Positions 8,413 to 15,210 of a DNA stretch of 15,210 nt are shown in pieces. The stretch lies in contig FN649751.1 of assembly GCA_000310025.1 (NCBI GenBank), forward strand, positions 3,081,075 through 3,096,284, written 5' to 3'. The DNA is from Ectocarpus siliculosus (taxonomy: Eukaryota > Sar > Phaeophyceae > Ectocarpales > Ectocarpaceae). The notes beneath the pieces are model-generated. The model had not been told where the DNA came from. It saw nothing but the letters and a program-made list of their open reading frames with translations, and searched no databases. The position numbers were made by a program, and so were the translations under genes. Each line of letters starts with the position of its first letter. Positions within the stretch are counted from its first letter, which is position 1.

Positions 8413-11400
8413 AGCGGGAAAGACGCGGCGGGGTGGGGGAAGAGCAAGAGGGCGGGGAGAAGTAACGCTGGGAATAATCATGTGAGTCTGCGGTTTTTCG
8501 TTGCTGCCCTTGATGCATACCGACGTCGCCGTTCGCCGTCGTCGTAAAAGTGGGTTTGCTGTTGTGATCGCCTATTGGTTATTGGTAGAGTCCATCCTGC
8601 CTGTGCGTCTTTTGTTTTCGGGCCACGTTTTTTTTTCTTTATCTTTTGGCTGTGCGGGGGTGGTGGAATGCGGTACAGCCGGAACCGCACGCACGTATGT
8701 AGCTCGTTAGAACCTTCACTTTCAAAGACCCCGTTTCTATTTTCGTTCATGGTTATGAACAAACGCGGTATGGATTTTTCTTGTGACATGGCGCGGAGTA
8801 AGCTTCACAATCAGAGCCTGCGGGTCGCTCCCTGTTACAGTACAGTAGCAATTGCTGGAGGAAGGATTTTGCGGTGGAAGCACATGGCGTGTGGCGTGAA
8901 TACGGGGATGTGTATCGTGGACCGGCAGTAATCTTTGTAGGAGTACTCCTGTCCCCCCCTACAGCATGTTGTTCTGGAGAGTGTTTTTCGATCAATTCAC
9001 CCTATCCACTATTATTGCTCGCATAAGGTGGCATACGCTCTGGTTGAGCTAGCTCTATCCCTATCCCTATCCCTATCCCTATCCCTGTTGCTTGTCTTGT
9101 GGCGGAGGTGTCGGGAACGCGGGGACCAACAAGTTTTACATCGCAGCGACAGGCGCGCTGGTGTCGATCGTAGTCGACACAGCTTTCGGAGATTTCGTAG
9201 ACCGATCCACGTTCCAAAGAGGACGTGCTCCACTTCCACTTATCTTCCCTCGCGCACCCCACCCACGCTGCTATATACATCATGTGTAACAACCATTAGG
9301 CGGCTCGTGGCAGCAGCATCGGCCCCGTTGGGGAAGGAAAAATCGGCAGCAACGTGTTTAGTCGACTACGAAACAGGTCCACGGACGGCACCCATTCTCG
9401 GTATGGCAACGTTAAGGTCAGAGCCCCATCGAGCGGCGGCGGCGGCGGCGGCGGCGGTCGTCAAGGTCTCAAGCCGCCGCCGGAGGACGAGTACGCTCAG
9501 CGCTCGAGGGTGTTGTTGCGGAGAGACGAGCGCGAGGTCGTGGTGAGTGGAGTTGTGGTGTGTGCAAGCGTACGGTGGGTGCTGCGCTGTGCTGCTTCTG
9601 GATTTGTGTTGGAAAGTTATGGAGGGGCGTGTTGAGCCTTGAGTCAGAGGGTACCCTTTGTATATGTATGCAATATGTGACCTTCTTTGTTTGTTTGTGT
9701 TAACACGGGACGTTATGCGAGAGAAAAGAGCAGAGGGCGAATGAAAGACACAACGGAAGGCTATAAAGGCGGCGGTCGGAAAGGGGATTGATCCCGGTCT
9801 ACGACACTATGCATACCACGTGGCCGTGACCTGTCAACATCCCAAATTACTACCAGTGTTCAAGAATATTGCTGTACCTCACCCTCCTCGCACCTGTCAT
9901 CTCTCTACCCCCCCCCCCCCCCCCCCCTCGAAACAAACTAAACAGACGATGCACACGCCCGGCGTGTTGCGCCCGGAGGGTGTTAAGCTGCGCGTGGTGA
10001 AGGCGTCTGGGAGAACGCTAGAGGACACCAAGTTCCACATGGAGATACGCACGCTGAGACCAGGCCAGGTTAGAGCAGCGTTGGGTTGGTGGATGAACTA
10101 CGTCTTTGACCGCGCCTGTTTTTTTCGATGTGTTTTGCGTCTCGGCAGGAAGCCGTCAGCAGGAAGCCGTCAGGTGTGGGGTGTCTAGCATGGCGTCCAG
10201 ATAGCGTTTAGGGTCGTGTTCGGAAGTACCGCTCATGGCACGAGTGCAGGTCGTGCACCCAACGCGTGCTCTGTACATACGCGCTGTGCACTGGTAAACC
10301 CCAGAACTTCCGTTGCTTCATTCAACCGTCGCGCGTCGTGATCGCGAACGCGGACATATGTAGGAAAACACCCCCCCCCCCGTCCCATCCCGTCCCGTCA
10401 AATGAAGCCAGTCAGACGATGATCACAACGGGGTCCGGCCGCCGGTTAGGTACAAACAGTCGAACGAAGCATGATTTGGATTTCGTCCATGCAACCCACA
10501 ACAAAAACGTGTCATGATCCCACATTGTACGTACCAGAACGCGCTCAAACACACGACCTCAGCACCAGTACCCCAATCCTACTTATGTCGTAAACACACC
10601 ACCACTACTGCACTACTGCTACGCAGGTGTGGTCGGTATGCCGGAGGTACAAGGACTTCCAGAGCCTGCACTCGTGCCTCCAGGCGACGTTCCCGGCCCT
10701 GGTGCTGCCGCGGTTACCCCGCCCCCCGACCGGCGGCGGGGGGATGGCCCTGGAGCCGGCGACGCTGGAGAGGGCGAGGGCGGGTCTGCAGGCGTACGCG
10801 GCGGCGGTGGTGGGCAGCGTGCCCGCGGCATGGGGCCTGGAGGAGCTGGTCATGTTCCTGGACTCGGAGGAGAAGGGGAGGAGGCTCTTTTCGTCCAGGA
10901 AGAGGAAGAAGAAAGAGGCGACGCGAAGGTAGGTGGTGGCAATGATCCCTGCTGGTGGTGATGGTGGTGGTGATCGTCCTCCTGTTGGTGTTAGTGTTGG
11001 TGTTGGTGATGATCACTGTTGTTGTTGTTGGTGGTGGTGGTGGTGGTGATGATCGCTGTTGGTGTTGGTGTTGGTGTTGGTGATGATGTGATGATCGCTG
11101 TTGGTGTTGTCGGTGATGATCCCTGTCGTGTTTGTGATGTGTGGTGGTTGTTCCTGTTGATGTTGGTGTTGGTGATCCCTTGTTGCGGTTGATGGTGGTT
11201 GTGAATACCCCTGTTGGTTTTGGTGATGTGTGGTAATCGTGTTGGTGTCGTTGTAATTGTGTTGTTTTTCGGTGGTGGTGGTGGTTGTGTTGCCGTTGCT
11301 GTGGTTCCATCACTACTGTAGCCCCCTTGTTTCTGGGGCGTCGATGAGGGGGGTCGGTTGATGCATAAGACTACTGCACGCAGACAAATAAATCGATGCG

Positions 11401-13961
11401 TAGCTCCTCAGAGATGGAGAGAGCACCGTGTCTTGTCGGTACCCATCCTGCTGCTGTAACTCCTTTCGAGCGCCTGGCTGGTTTGGTGCCATCGCCTGCC
11501 TCCCAGACTATCTAGTATCTTGGAGGGGGGCAGGCGGATAGTTTTTTTCTACTCGGCGGGGGGTAGGGGTAGAGGCCAGGGTATGTTGGTGTGCGTGATG
11601 GGCGGGCCTGGAGTTGAGGGGCGAGTGTTGTTTATTGTTTTTTTTCGTCACTTTTAAATCTTTAACCAGCGCTCAATCGTTCAACATTTCGTGTTCTTGG
11701 TCTGTTTTCCTTCGGTCAGCAGGATTGTTGCGTTACCATCACCTGCCGCCGAAAAGGAGGAGGAGGAGGAGGAGGAAGAGGAAGAGGAAGAAGAAGAGGA
11801 AGAAGAGGAGGAGGAGGAGGAGGAGGAGGAGTTCAAACCAGTCGCCAGAAAAGCGGCGGCCTTCCCACCCGACCTGGTGTCGCCGAAAGCGGGAACGCCC
11901 GGCGTTGGCTTCGGCCAGAAGGTGCGAGTCTATGTGATATATTGGTGTTGGCGACGAGGACTTTGCGGTGTGTCTGGTGGGCTGGTGGTGCTGTGGTACG
12001 GGCTTATGAGTAGATTGATGTGCAGTTCTTGCATTAGTTCGTTCTTTTGTTGGTTGTATTCTATCGTTTTTGAGGAGTAGCAACTCTGCTGTTGCCCATG
12101 TTGGGTCTGAAAAAGAGAGGAGAGGTCGTCCCACGTAGTTTTTTTTTTTATTGCAATCGTAACGTAGCTAGGCCCCATTGCCGTTGCGCTTTTATGACGG
12201 ACTACAGCGAGCTTCGTCCGCTAAGCATCGAAACTACTCGTTCTGTTGTTTCCTGGGGGACCCCAGAAGGTATACATTGTTTTTTTTGGGGGGGTGGGCA
12301 ACATATAGTCCCTTGCGGGACCCAAAGCGCGGGGGGGGGGGGGGGGTGTACTCATAGTCGTGCATGCCGTAGTCGTTTGACCATTGACCTCGCATCCCTA
12401 CAAAGCCGGGACGGAGCACGCCGGGTTCTCACCGGACCAGGCTCTCACATCACCAAGCGCGAAGCGCCGTGAGGTATTTGGCGAGTCGCATGAAGGGTGA
12501 GCTGCCATCCTGCTAAGGGTGTTCGGCATCTTGTGCTTACTTCCTTGCGTACGTATGACAGCTACGTATGACTTAATTTATTTTCTGGTGCTTTCAGTTC
12601 CAGAGACAGTAATAAGCACTGTGTAACTGCCTCGAGGAAGCTTGACCATTTTAACACAACGTGGTGCGATCATCCCCCGTTGCGCGGAGTGAGGTTTCTC
12701 CACCCCGCACAACATGATCTACTCGACCACCATTATGGTTACCGCCAAAAAAAAAAACGAGGTAAAAAAAAAAACGGTAACCTGGTTGCCGAGTTCACGA
12801 AGTGAATTGGCTTGTTTTACAACGTCGTTGCCAAGCGACGAAAACCCAATCCCGATGGCAAACACCGAGTGGGGGGGGGGGAGAAGTAGAGTATTTGCCC
12901 TATCTACTCCGCGTGCTCCCTAATATGTGGTTTCCCCCTTCTGAACGACAAGAACAATACTGGTGGTCTCTTCTTGCTTCTCTGCGCGCGATACACTGAA
13001 TATATGTGCAAGCAACCCCGCCCTTGTTTCTTCTGTCCATGGCAAAAAAAAACTCAACACAACACGGAACAGTCCCTCCTGGACCTGAAAGTGGAGGAGA
13101 AGAAGCTGGCCCTGGCGGCCTTGGAGGGCGCGGCGGCTAACCACTTCGACGGCGTCGGTGCGGTGATGAACGCGGCGGTTTCCTTCTCCGAAGACTCGGA
13201 CGACGACGCCTCGCAGGAGTTCGGGGAGGAGAGCGACTTCATCGACGGAGGTTGGTTTTTCCTTTGTTGTTGTTGTTGTTGTTGTTGTCTCCATGTGTCG
13301 TTGTTGCCGGTCTTGGCGCTCTCTAAACTCTAAAATGTCGTGGTGGGTATCTATTGTTGTGTTTTTTTCTAGTTATCGTCGTCGTCGTCATCGTCGTCAT
13401 CGTCGTCGTCGTGGTTGTTGTTGTTGTTGTTTCGGTTGCTGGTTTTTGTCGTGTTTGGAAGACGCGATGTGCGATGCGAGGGATGCTGGCCAGGGCGCAT
13501 GCCGGCTCCAAAAGTAACCATGTACCTCGGCCAAGCCTGGTTTTGGGCACGACCTTTATCCCTGTCCTTCTCGCGAAGGAACGCGTGTACATGTATGTAG
13601 AAAATACGTACTTGGTTCTCGCAAGAGACGTGCCTCTATCGGACGCGTTATCCTTGTTCTCTCGCGAAGATATGTGTTTTTTGTGTAATAGATAGAACAA
13701 ACGCCTTTTTTTATCAAGCAAGAGACGTACTTGGACCTCATATCCGGCACGTTGGTTGGTTGGTCGGGTGTCGCCTGCGCGTTTGCAGAGGACGCGATCC
13801 GAGCCATGCTGGACAGGGATGCCGATGAGGCAGAGGACGACAACCTCTTCAGCATCCCCGCGGGCACCGACTTCGGCATCCCGCTGGACGACGACGACGA
13901 CGACGATGACGACGACCAAGATTGCAGTGCGGACGCCTTTGACATCACGTACCACGGTTGA
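4749..13961 (+). CDS. Gene B: PX (phox homology) domain protein with long low-complexity arms, eight exons
   Basis: The exons are 4749-5346, 7786-8481, 9300-9542, 9946-10068, 10627-10928, 11723-11921, 13073-13250 and 13789-13961, giving a product of about 800 residues. The PX domain (about residues 485-605) has the signature VWSVCRRYKDF, a Pro-rich loop LPRLPRPP, and a later helix with ERARAGLQAY followed by VMFLD. In this family the RRY and helix Arg residues bind the phosphoinositide head group, usually PtdIns3P, which targets the protein to endosomal membranes. The loop carries Arg where many PX domains have Lys. The flanks are disordered: Q12, G11 and G8 before the domain, and E25 and D10 after it. 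No BAR, kinase, SH3 or membrane segment is visible, so it is not assignable to a named sorting nexin. All exon phases agree except for a frame change inside exon 2. An alternative is two genes, the second starting at ATG 9949. Confidence 0.72.
5205..5240 (+). repeat. CAG/CAA repeat encoding Q12
   Basis: Twelve consecutive Gln codons mix CAG and CAA inside exon 1 of gene B. The CAA interruptions would be expected to slow length change by slippage. Confidence 0.85.
6329..6355. repeat. 27-base alternating purine-pyrimidine tract with an internal hairpin
   Basis: Purines and pyrimidines alternate without a break across 27 bases. Inside it GCATGT (6333-6338) and ACATGC (6345-6350) are exact inverted copies around a 6-base spacer. 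It could form Z-DNA or a small cruciform. It lies in intron 1 of gene B. Confidence 0.5.
6845..6870. repeat. Exact 13-base tandem duplication
   Basis: The unit GATATCCTTGGAC occurs twice with no spacer (6845-6857 and 6858-6870) in intron 1 of gene B. The size could reflect slippage or a repaired break. No flanking mobile element was seen. Confidence 0.8.
7786..8481 (+). CDS. Gene B exon 2 region, Ala/Gly/Ser-rich, with an internal frame change
   Basis: The start follows a strong acceptor, and incoming phase 1 gives Gly, then YPTSSRVIYTAKGG. The coding-like frame continues through SPWLDSLGRSFGG, a Gly run and RGYSAHSVSAAGLLSPRYLQ. The 3' part (about 8200-8481) is coding-like in the next frame: GKRWAAAAAACGGESD, MLESLGGFLGIGRGGDGTPW, G11, then SNAGNNH before the donor CAT|GTGAGT. 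The first frame runs into Arg runs and a stop at 8463-8465. A GT...AG segment 8081-8195 (115 bases, length 1 mod 3) would join the two frames as ...LLSP-R-PVAAAAVGK. Otherwise an indel is present. The second frame leaves phase 0, as exon 3 requires. Confidence 0.58.
8380..8412 (+). repeat. (GGC)11 repeat encoding G11
   Basis: Eleven uninterrupted GGC codons lie in the frame that fits the end of exon 2. Pure GGC tracts are prone to length variation and to sequencing or assembly error, which matters given the nearby frame change. Confidence 0.85.
8482..9299 (+). other. Gene B intron 2 (818 bases)
   Basis: The donor is GTGAGT. The chosen acceptor is CCATTAG at 9299, which gives the phase-0 entry into exon 3. 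Other AG sites at 9313, 9316, 9336 and 9349 would break the phase. It holds a CCCTAT hexanucleotide repeat at 9053-9087. Confidence 0.6.
9053..9087. repeat. CCCTAT hexanucleotide tandem repeat
   Basis: Four perfect CCCTAT units (9059-9082) are flanked by a variant unit (CTCTAT) before and a partial unit after. The G-strand unit ATAGGG resembles but does not equal common telomere repeats. It lies inside intron 2 of gene B. Confidence 0.8.
9300..9542 (+). CDS. Gene B exon 3
   Basis: Eighty-one whole codons, phase 0 at both ends. Translation starts AARGSSIGPVGEGKIGSNVF and continues with SRLRNRSTDGTHSRYGNV, a G8 run, then LKPPPEDEYAQRSRVLLRRD and EREVV. The donor is GTG|GTGAGT. The segment is basic and disordered and links the N-terminal arm to the PX domain. 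The TAG acceptor at 9299 was chosen because it alone among nearby sites gives phase 0 in this frame. Confidence 0.62.
9435..9458 (+). repeat. GGC repeat encoding G8
   Basis: Seven GGC codons and one GGT code for eight Gly in exon 3 of gene B. Confidence 0.85.
9543..9945 (+). other. Gene B intron 3 (403 bases) with a 20-C pyrimidine tract
   Basis: The donor is GTGAGT and the acceptor is AAACAG. Twenty consecutive C residues (9908-9927) serve as the pyrimidine tract. A TATAAA word occurs at 9762-9767, about 180 bases before the PX exon, and could mark an internal promoter; this is speculative. Confidence 0.6.
9908..9927. repeat. C20 homopolymer before exon 4
   Basis: An uninterrupted run of 20 C lies 18 bases upstream of the exon 4 acceptor. 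It can act as a pyrimidine tract. It could also form i-motif or G-run structures and is likely to vary in length. Confidence 0.85.
9946..10068 (+). CDS. Gene B exon 4: start of the PX domain
   Basis: Forty-one whole codons, phase 0 at both ends: TMHTPGVLRPEGVKLRVVKA, then SGRTLEDTKFHMEIRTLRPG and Q. The LRVV...KFHMEIRT pattern fits the opening beta strands of a PX fold that precede the RRY motif. The donor is CCAG|GTTAGA. The second codon is ATG (9949), so a shorter product beginning here would still hold the whole PX domain. Confidence 0.78.
10069..10626 (+). other. Gene B intron 4 (558 bases)
   Basis: The donor is GTTAGA. The acceptor TACGCAG is preceded by a C/A-rich stretch. It contains a 14-base tandem duplication (10147-10173) and a C11 run (10371-10381). 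No exon-like segment was seen. Confidence 0.65.
10147..10173. repeat. 14-base tandem duplication
   Basis: AGGAAGCCGTCAGC at 10147-10160 is followed directly by a second copy lacking only the last C (10161-10173). It lies in intron 4 of gene B. Confidence 0.8.
10627..10928 (+). CDS. Gene B exon 5: PX domain core
   Basis: Phase-0 entry reads VWSVCRRYKDFQSLHSCLQA, TFPALVLPRLPRPP, a Gly loop, then LERARAGLQAYAAAVVG and LEELVMFLDSEEKGRRLF. This matches the PX order: W.V.RRY.DF, helix, Pro-rich membrane loop, an Arg-bearing helix, and a final helix ending FLD. RRY is the 3-phosphate-binding motif of the family. The exon ends in a basic run SSRKRKKKEATR. The donor AAG|GTAGGT leaves phase 2. High third-position GC and the domain match make this the best-supported exon in the window. 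Confidence 0.88.
10929..11722 (+). other. Gene B intron 5 (794 bases), first half G/T-repeat rich
   Basis: The donor is GTAGGT. The acceptor lies at a tandem CAGCAG (11717-11722) after a T/C-rich tract. About 10930-11300 is an imperfect repeat built from GTT, GGT and GAT words. No coding evidence was seen. Confidence 0.7.
10930..11300 (+). repeat. Imperfect G/T-rich minisatellite-like repeat in intron 5
   Basis: The + strand is almost devoid of C. It cycles through GTTGGTGTTGGTG, GGTGATGATC and GGTGGTGGTG words, with a recurring block TGATGATC(A/G)CTGTTG. On the - strand it produces an artefactual His/Thr/Gln-rich open frame. The G-rich non-template strand could favour R-loops or G-quadruplexes. 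Confidence 0.8.
11723..11921 (+). CDS. Gene B exon 6: E25 acidic run
   Basis: The incoming AG plus G gives Arg, then IVALPSPAAEK, 25 consecutive Glu, and FKPVARKAAAFPPDLVSPKA followed by GTPGVGFGQK. The donor is AAG|GTGCGA in phase 0. The Glu run may be an extended acidic helix or disordered arm. If the upstream CAG of the tandem acceptor is used, the exon starts at 11720 and one Ser is added with no frame change. Confidence 0.72.
11757..11831 (+). repeat. GAG/GAA repeat encoding E25
   Basis: Twenty-five consecutive Glu codons mix GAG and GAA; an EK pair precedes them. This is the longest homopeptide in the window. Confidence 0.88.
11922..13072 (+). other. Gene B intron 6 (1151 bases)
   Basis: The donor is GTGCGA and the acceptor is CGGAACAG, with a pyrimidine tract about 40 bases upstream (13020-13038). 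It contains a G16 run (12331-12346), A-runs near 12748-12774, and a repeated TACGTATGAC word near 12550-12572. No exon-like segment was seen. Confidence 0.6.
12331..12346. repeat. G16 homopolymer
   Basis: An uninterrupted run of 16 G lies in intron 6 of gene B, likely variable in length and able to form G-quadruplexes. Confidence 0.85.
13073..13250 (+). CDS. Gene B exon 7
   Basis: Phase-0 entry gives SLLDLKVEEKKLALAALEGA, then AANHFDGVGAVMNAAVSFSE and a Ser/Asp/Glu-rich stretch ending ESDFIDG. The first part looks helical, perhaps a short coiled coil. The second is acidic with SEDSDDD, a plausible casein kinase 2 substrate pattern. The donor GAG|GTTGGT leaves phase 1. Confidence 0.75.
13251..13788 (+). 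other. Gene B intron 7 (538 bases)
   Basis: The donor is GTTGGT and the acceptor is GTTTGCAG. It holds GTT runs (13265-13290 and 13412-13431) and GTC/ATC triplet runs (13375-13411). No coding evidence was seen. Confidence 0.65.
13789..13961 (+). CDS. Gene B terminal exon 8, with D10 run and stop
   Basis: One base from exon 7 plus AG gives Glu, then DAIRAMLDRDADEAEDDNLF, SIPAGTDFGIPL, ten Asp and QDCSADAFDITYHG. The TGA is at 13959-13961. The stop falls in the predicted phase. The C-terminus is highly acidic, extending the acidic character of exons 6 and 7. Confidence 0.78.
13887..13916 (+). repeat. GAC/GAT repeat encoding D10
   Basis: Ten consecutive Asp codons (nine GAC, one GAT) lie near the C-terminus of gene B. 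Confidence 0.88.
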
Positions 13962-15210
13962 GTATGTTGAGTGGTTGGCTGGTCGACGTCGCTAGCTAGC
14001 TCTTTGGCCCCTTTCTTCTTTTCTAACCCTTTGGCTTTAATCGTGTAGTTCTGTATCGTCTTTCTGTCACCGGCATCAGCAAGCGTGTCCGAGGGCCTTC
14101 GCCTGCTACGGTTTGAGTAGTTGTTGGGCTTTTTTTGCCTTTAGGCATCGCTTTTTTATTTTATTTTCTTGAGGCTTTCGGCTTCCTCATCCCGTGGGAG
14201 GATGATGGATGGTATGATTCACGGGATGGGACGGATCGGATGTCGGGAAACTTGTGCATTTAGCTCGCGGGGAGAAGCGGAGGGAGAAGAGAGAGACACA
14301 GAAGGGCGCGCACACCTTGTCTGCATGTTTTGTGTGTTTGTTTCTTTTTCTTGTCGTTGGTATTGTTTTGATAACCCTTGTTGTGCTTACGAGATAGCGG
14401 CATCGATGTCGGCATGGATTTGGGGTTAGAGTGTCATTGTGACGAAAAATGATTGATATAGTTCAATGGATCGTTGTTCTTGTCGGTAATTTTTCTGTGT
14501 TTTCGATTTGAGGGCGTGCTGTCAACCTCCACTAGTTTTCGACAGTCTAAGAGATGGAAAGGAGAAGGAGAGACAACTTCGTTTTGTCGGTTCTGGGCTC
14601 AACAGGAACAGCAGTAGTGGTGTTCGGGCGGTAACACGAATAGTTACGGTAGCATGGACGGAAATACAAACGTTGACAAAACCTATAAAAAAAAAATGAT
14701 GCCAAGTCGCCGCGGAATTTCCACCGTTGATGGTGTTGGGAGGCGACAACCGTACGTCGCGCTACTTCCTCTCTCAGCGGGGAGGGTGGGTACCTGTTCC
14801 AATGTCCCCAGGTGATGTGCGGCTAGTGATACCATGTCGTGGAGAGCAGGCGGAGAGCACCGGAGGTCGGCCTTTGTTTCCCGGCGCATCAAAGTCACGG
14901 GGGCGATTTGGCTGGTTGAGTGTTGTGTTGTTTGTGTGCGTTTGGTGGCCGTGGTGGGGTGGTTTCTGATTATGTTAGTTTTGTGTTTTGTGAAGGAACA
15001 GTCAGCGAAGACTGCCGTGCTTCATGGAGAGGCGATTTGGTTTGTCGGCATTTTTTTCTTTTGTCCCAGGATGGACGATCTCCCCCACACACGCACACAC
15101 CGGCTCCCTGTTTTTTTTTTGTGAAATGTTTTTTTGTCACCTGTGTCGGGCGCCCGGGCCGAGCGGACTACTCGCAGTAGGTAACAAAAAGAGAAAAAAA
15201 GAGGGCGAAA
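13962..15210. other. 3' flank of gene B; no supportable gene
   Basis: This contains the 3' UTR of gene B and sequence to the window end. It is T-rich near 14100-14170 and 15030-15135, with an inverted repeat at 14186-14230. The open frames here are short and do not look coding. I cannot place the polyadenylation site. Confidence 0.5.
14186..14230 (+). repeat. Inverted repeat (hairpin) in the 3' flank of gene B
   Basis: CATCCCGTG (14188-14196) and CACGGGATG (14220-14228) are exact inverted copies around a 23-base spacer. One G-T pair and one more C-G pair extend the stem outward. In the transcript it would form a stable stem of about 11 pairs in the likely 3' UTR. Confidence 0.65.

Noticed and set aside
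10714-11313. 199-codon His/Thr/Gln-rich open frame on the - strand
   Set aside because: The composition is explained by reading the G/T-rich intron repeat and the PX exon backwards; it is not a real protein.
14508-15180. Several short open frames near the end of the window
   Set aside because: They are short, rich in Trp/Cys/Phe, lack splice support and have no domain. A gene starting beyond the window cannot be judged.

Overview
The window looks like nuclear DNA of a multi-intron eukaryote, most likely a brown alga such as Ectocarpus or a relative. That assignment is an inference from style. Short GC-rich exons are separated by GT...AG introns of roughly 400-2400 bases. The coding sequence is full of single-amino-acid runs (Gln, Gly, Glu, Asp), and the noncoding DNA is rich in simple repeats (GTT, GTC, GGT, C and G runs). 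No bacterial-style operons, tRNA, rRNA, CRISPR array or recognisable transposon were found.

Layout, all on the + strand. (1) Bases 1-2275 hold the 3' part of gene A: four exons (1-114, 897-1015, 1594-1743, 2152-2275) whose splice phases agree and which end at an in-frame TGA. They encode a C-terminal portion of 168 residues: a helical charged segment followed by a Lys-rich, disordered, nuclear-looking tail. Its family is not recognised. (2) Bases 2276-4748 are an intergenic/UTR stretch with no supportable gene. It contains a GC-rich alternating purine-pyrimidine tract about 100 bases before the next start codon. (3) Bases 4749-13961 are gene B, modelled as eight exons (4749-5346, 7786-8481, 9300-9542, 9946-10068, 10627-10928, 11723-11921, 13073-13250, 13789-13961). 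It encodes a PX (phox homology) phosphoinositide-binding protein of about 800 residues. The PX domain is split by a phase-0 intron between exons 4 and 5 and shows the RRYKDF signature. It is flanked by long low-complexity arms: Q12, G11 and G8 before it, E25 and D10 after it. All splice phases agree except for one frame change inside exon 2, which needs either a small extra intron or an indel. (4) Bases 13962-15210 are 3' flank, with one clear inverted repeat and no supportable gene.

Genes A and B lie head to tail, 2.5 kb apart. Nothing in the sequence shows that they work together. Gene B probably acts at endosomal or other PtdIns-phosphate-bearing membranes; gene A probably acts in the nucleus. 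I do not see a defined novel multi-gene system. The most interesting items are the architecture of the PX protein, the exon-2 frame change, a tandem CAGCAG acceptor, a possible internal promoter just before the PX exons, and a G/T-rich repeat-filled intron.
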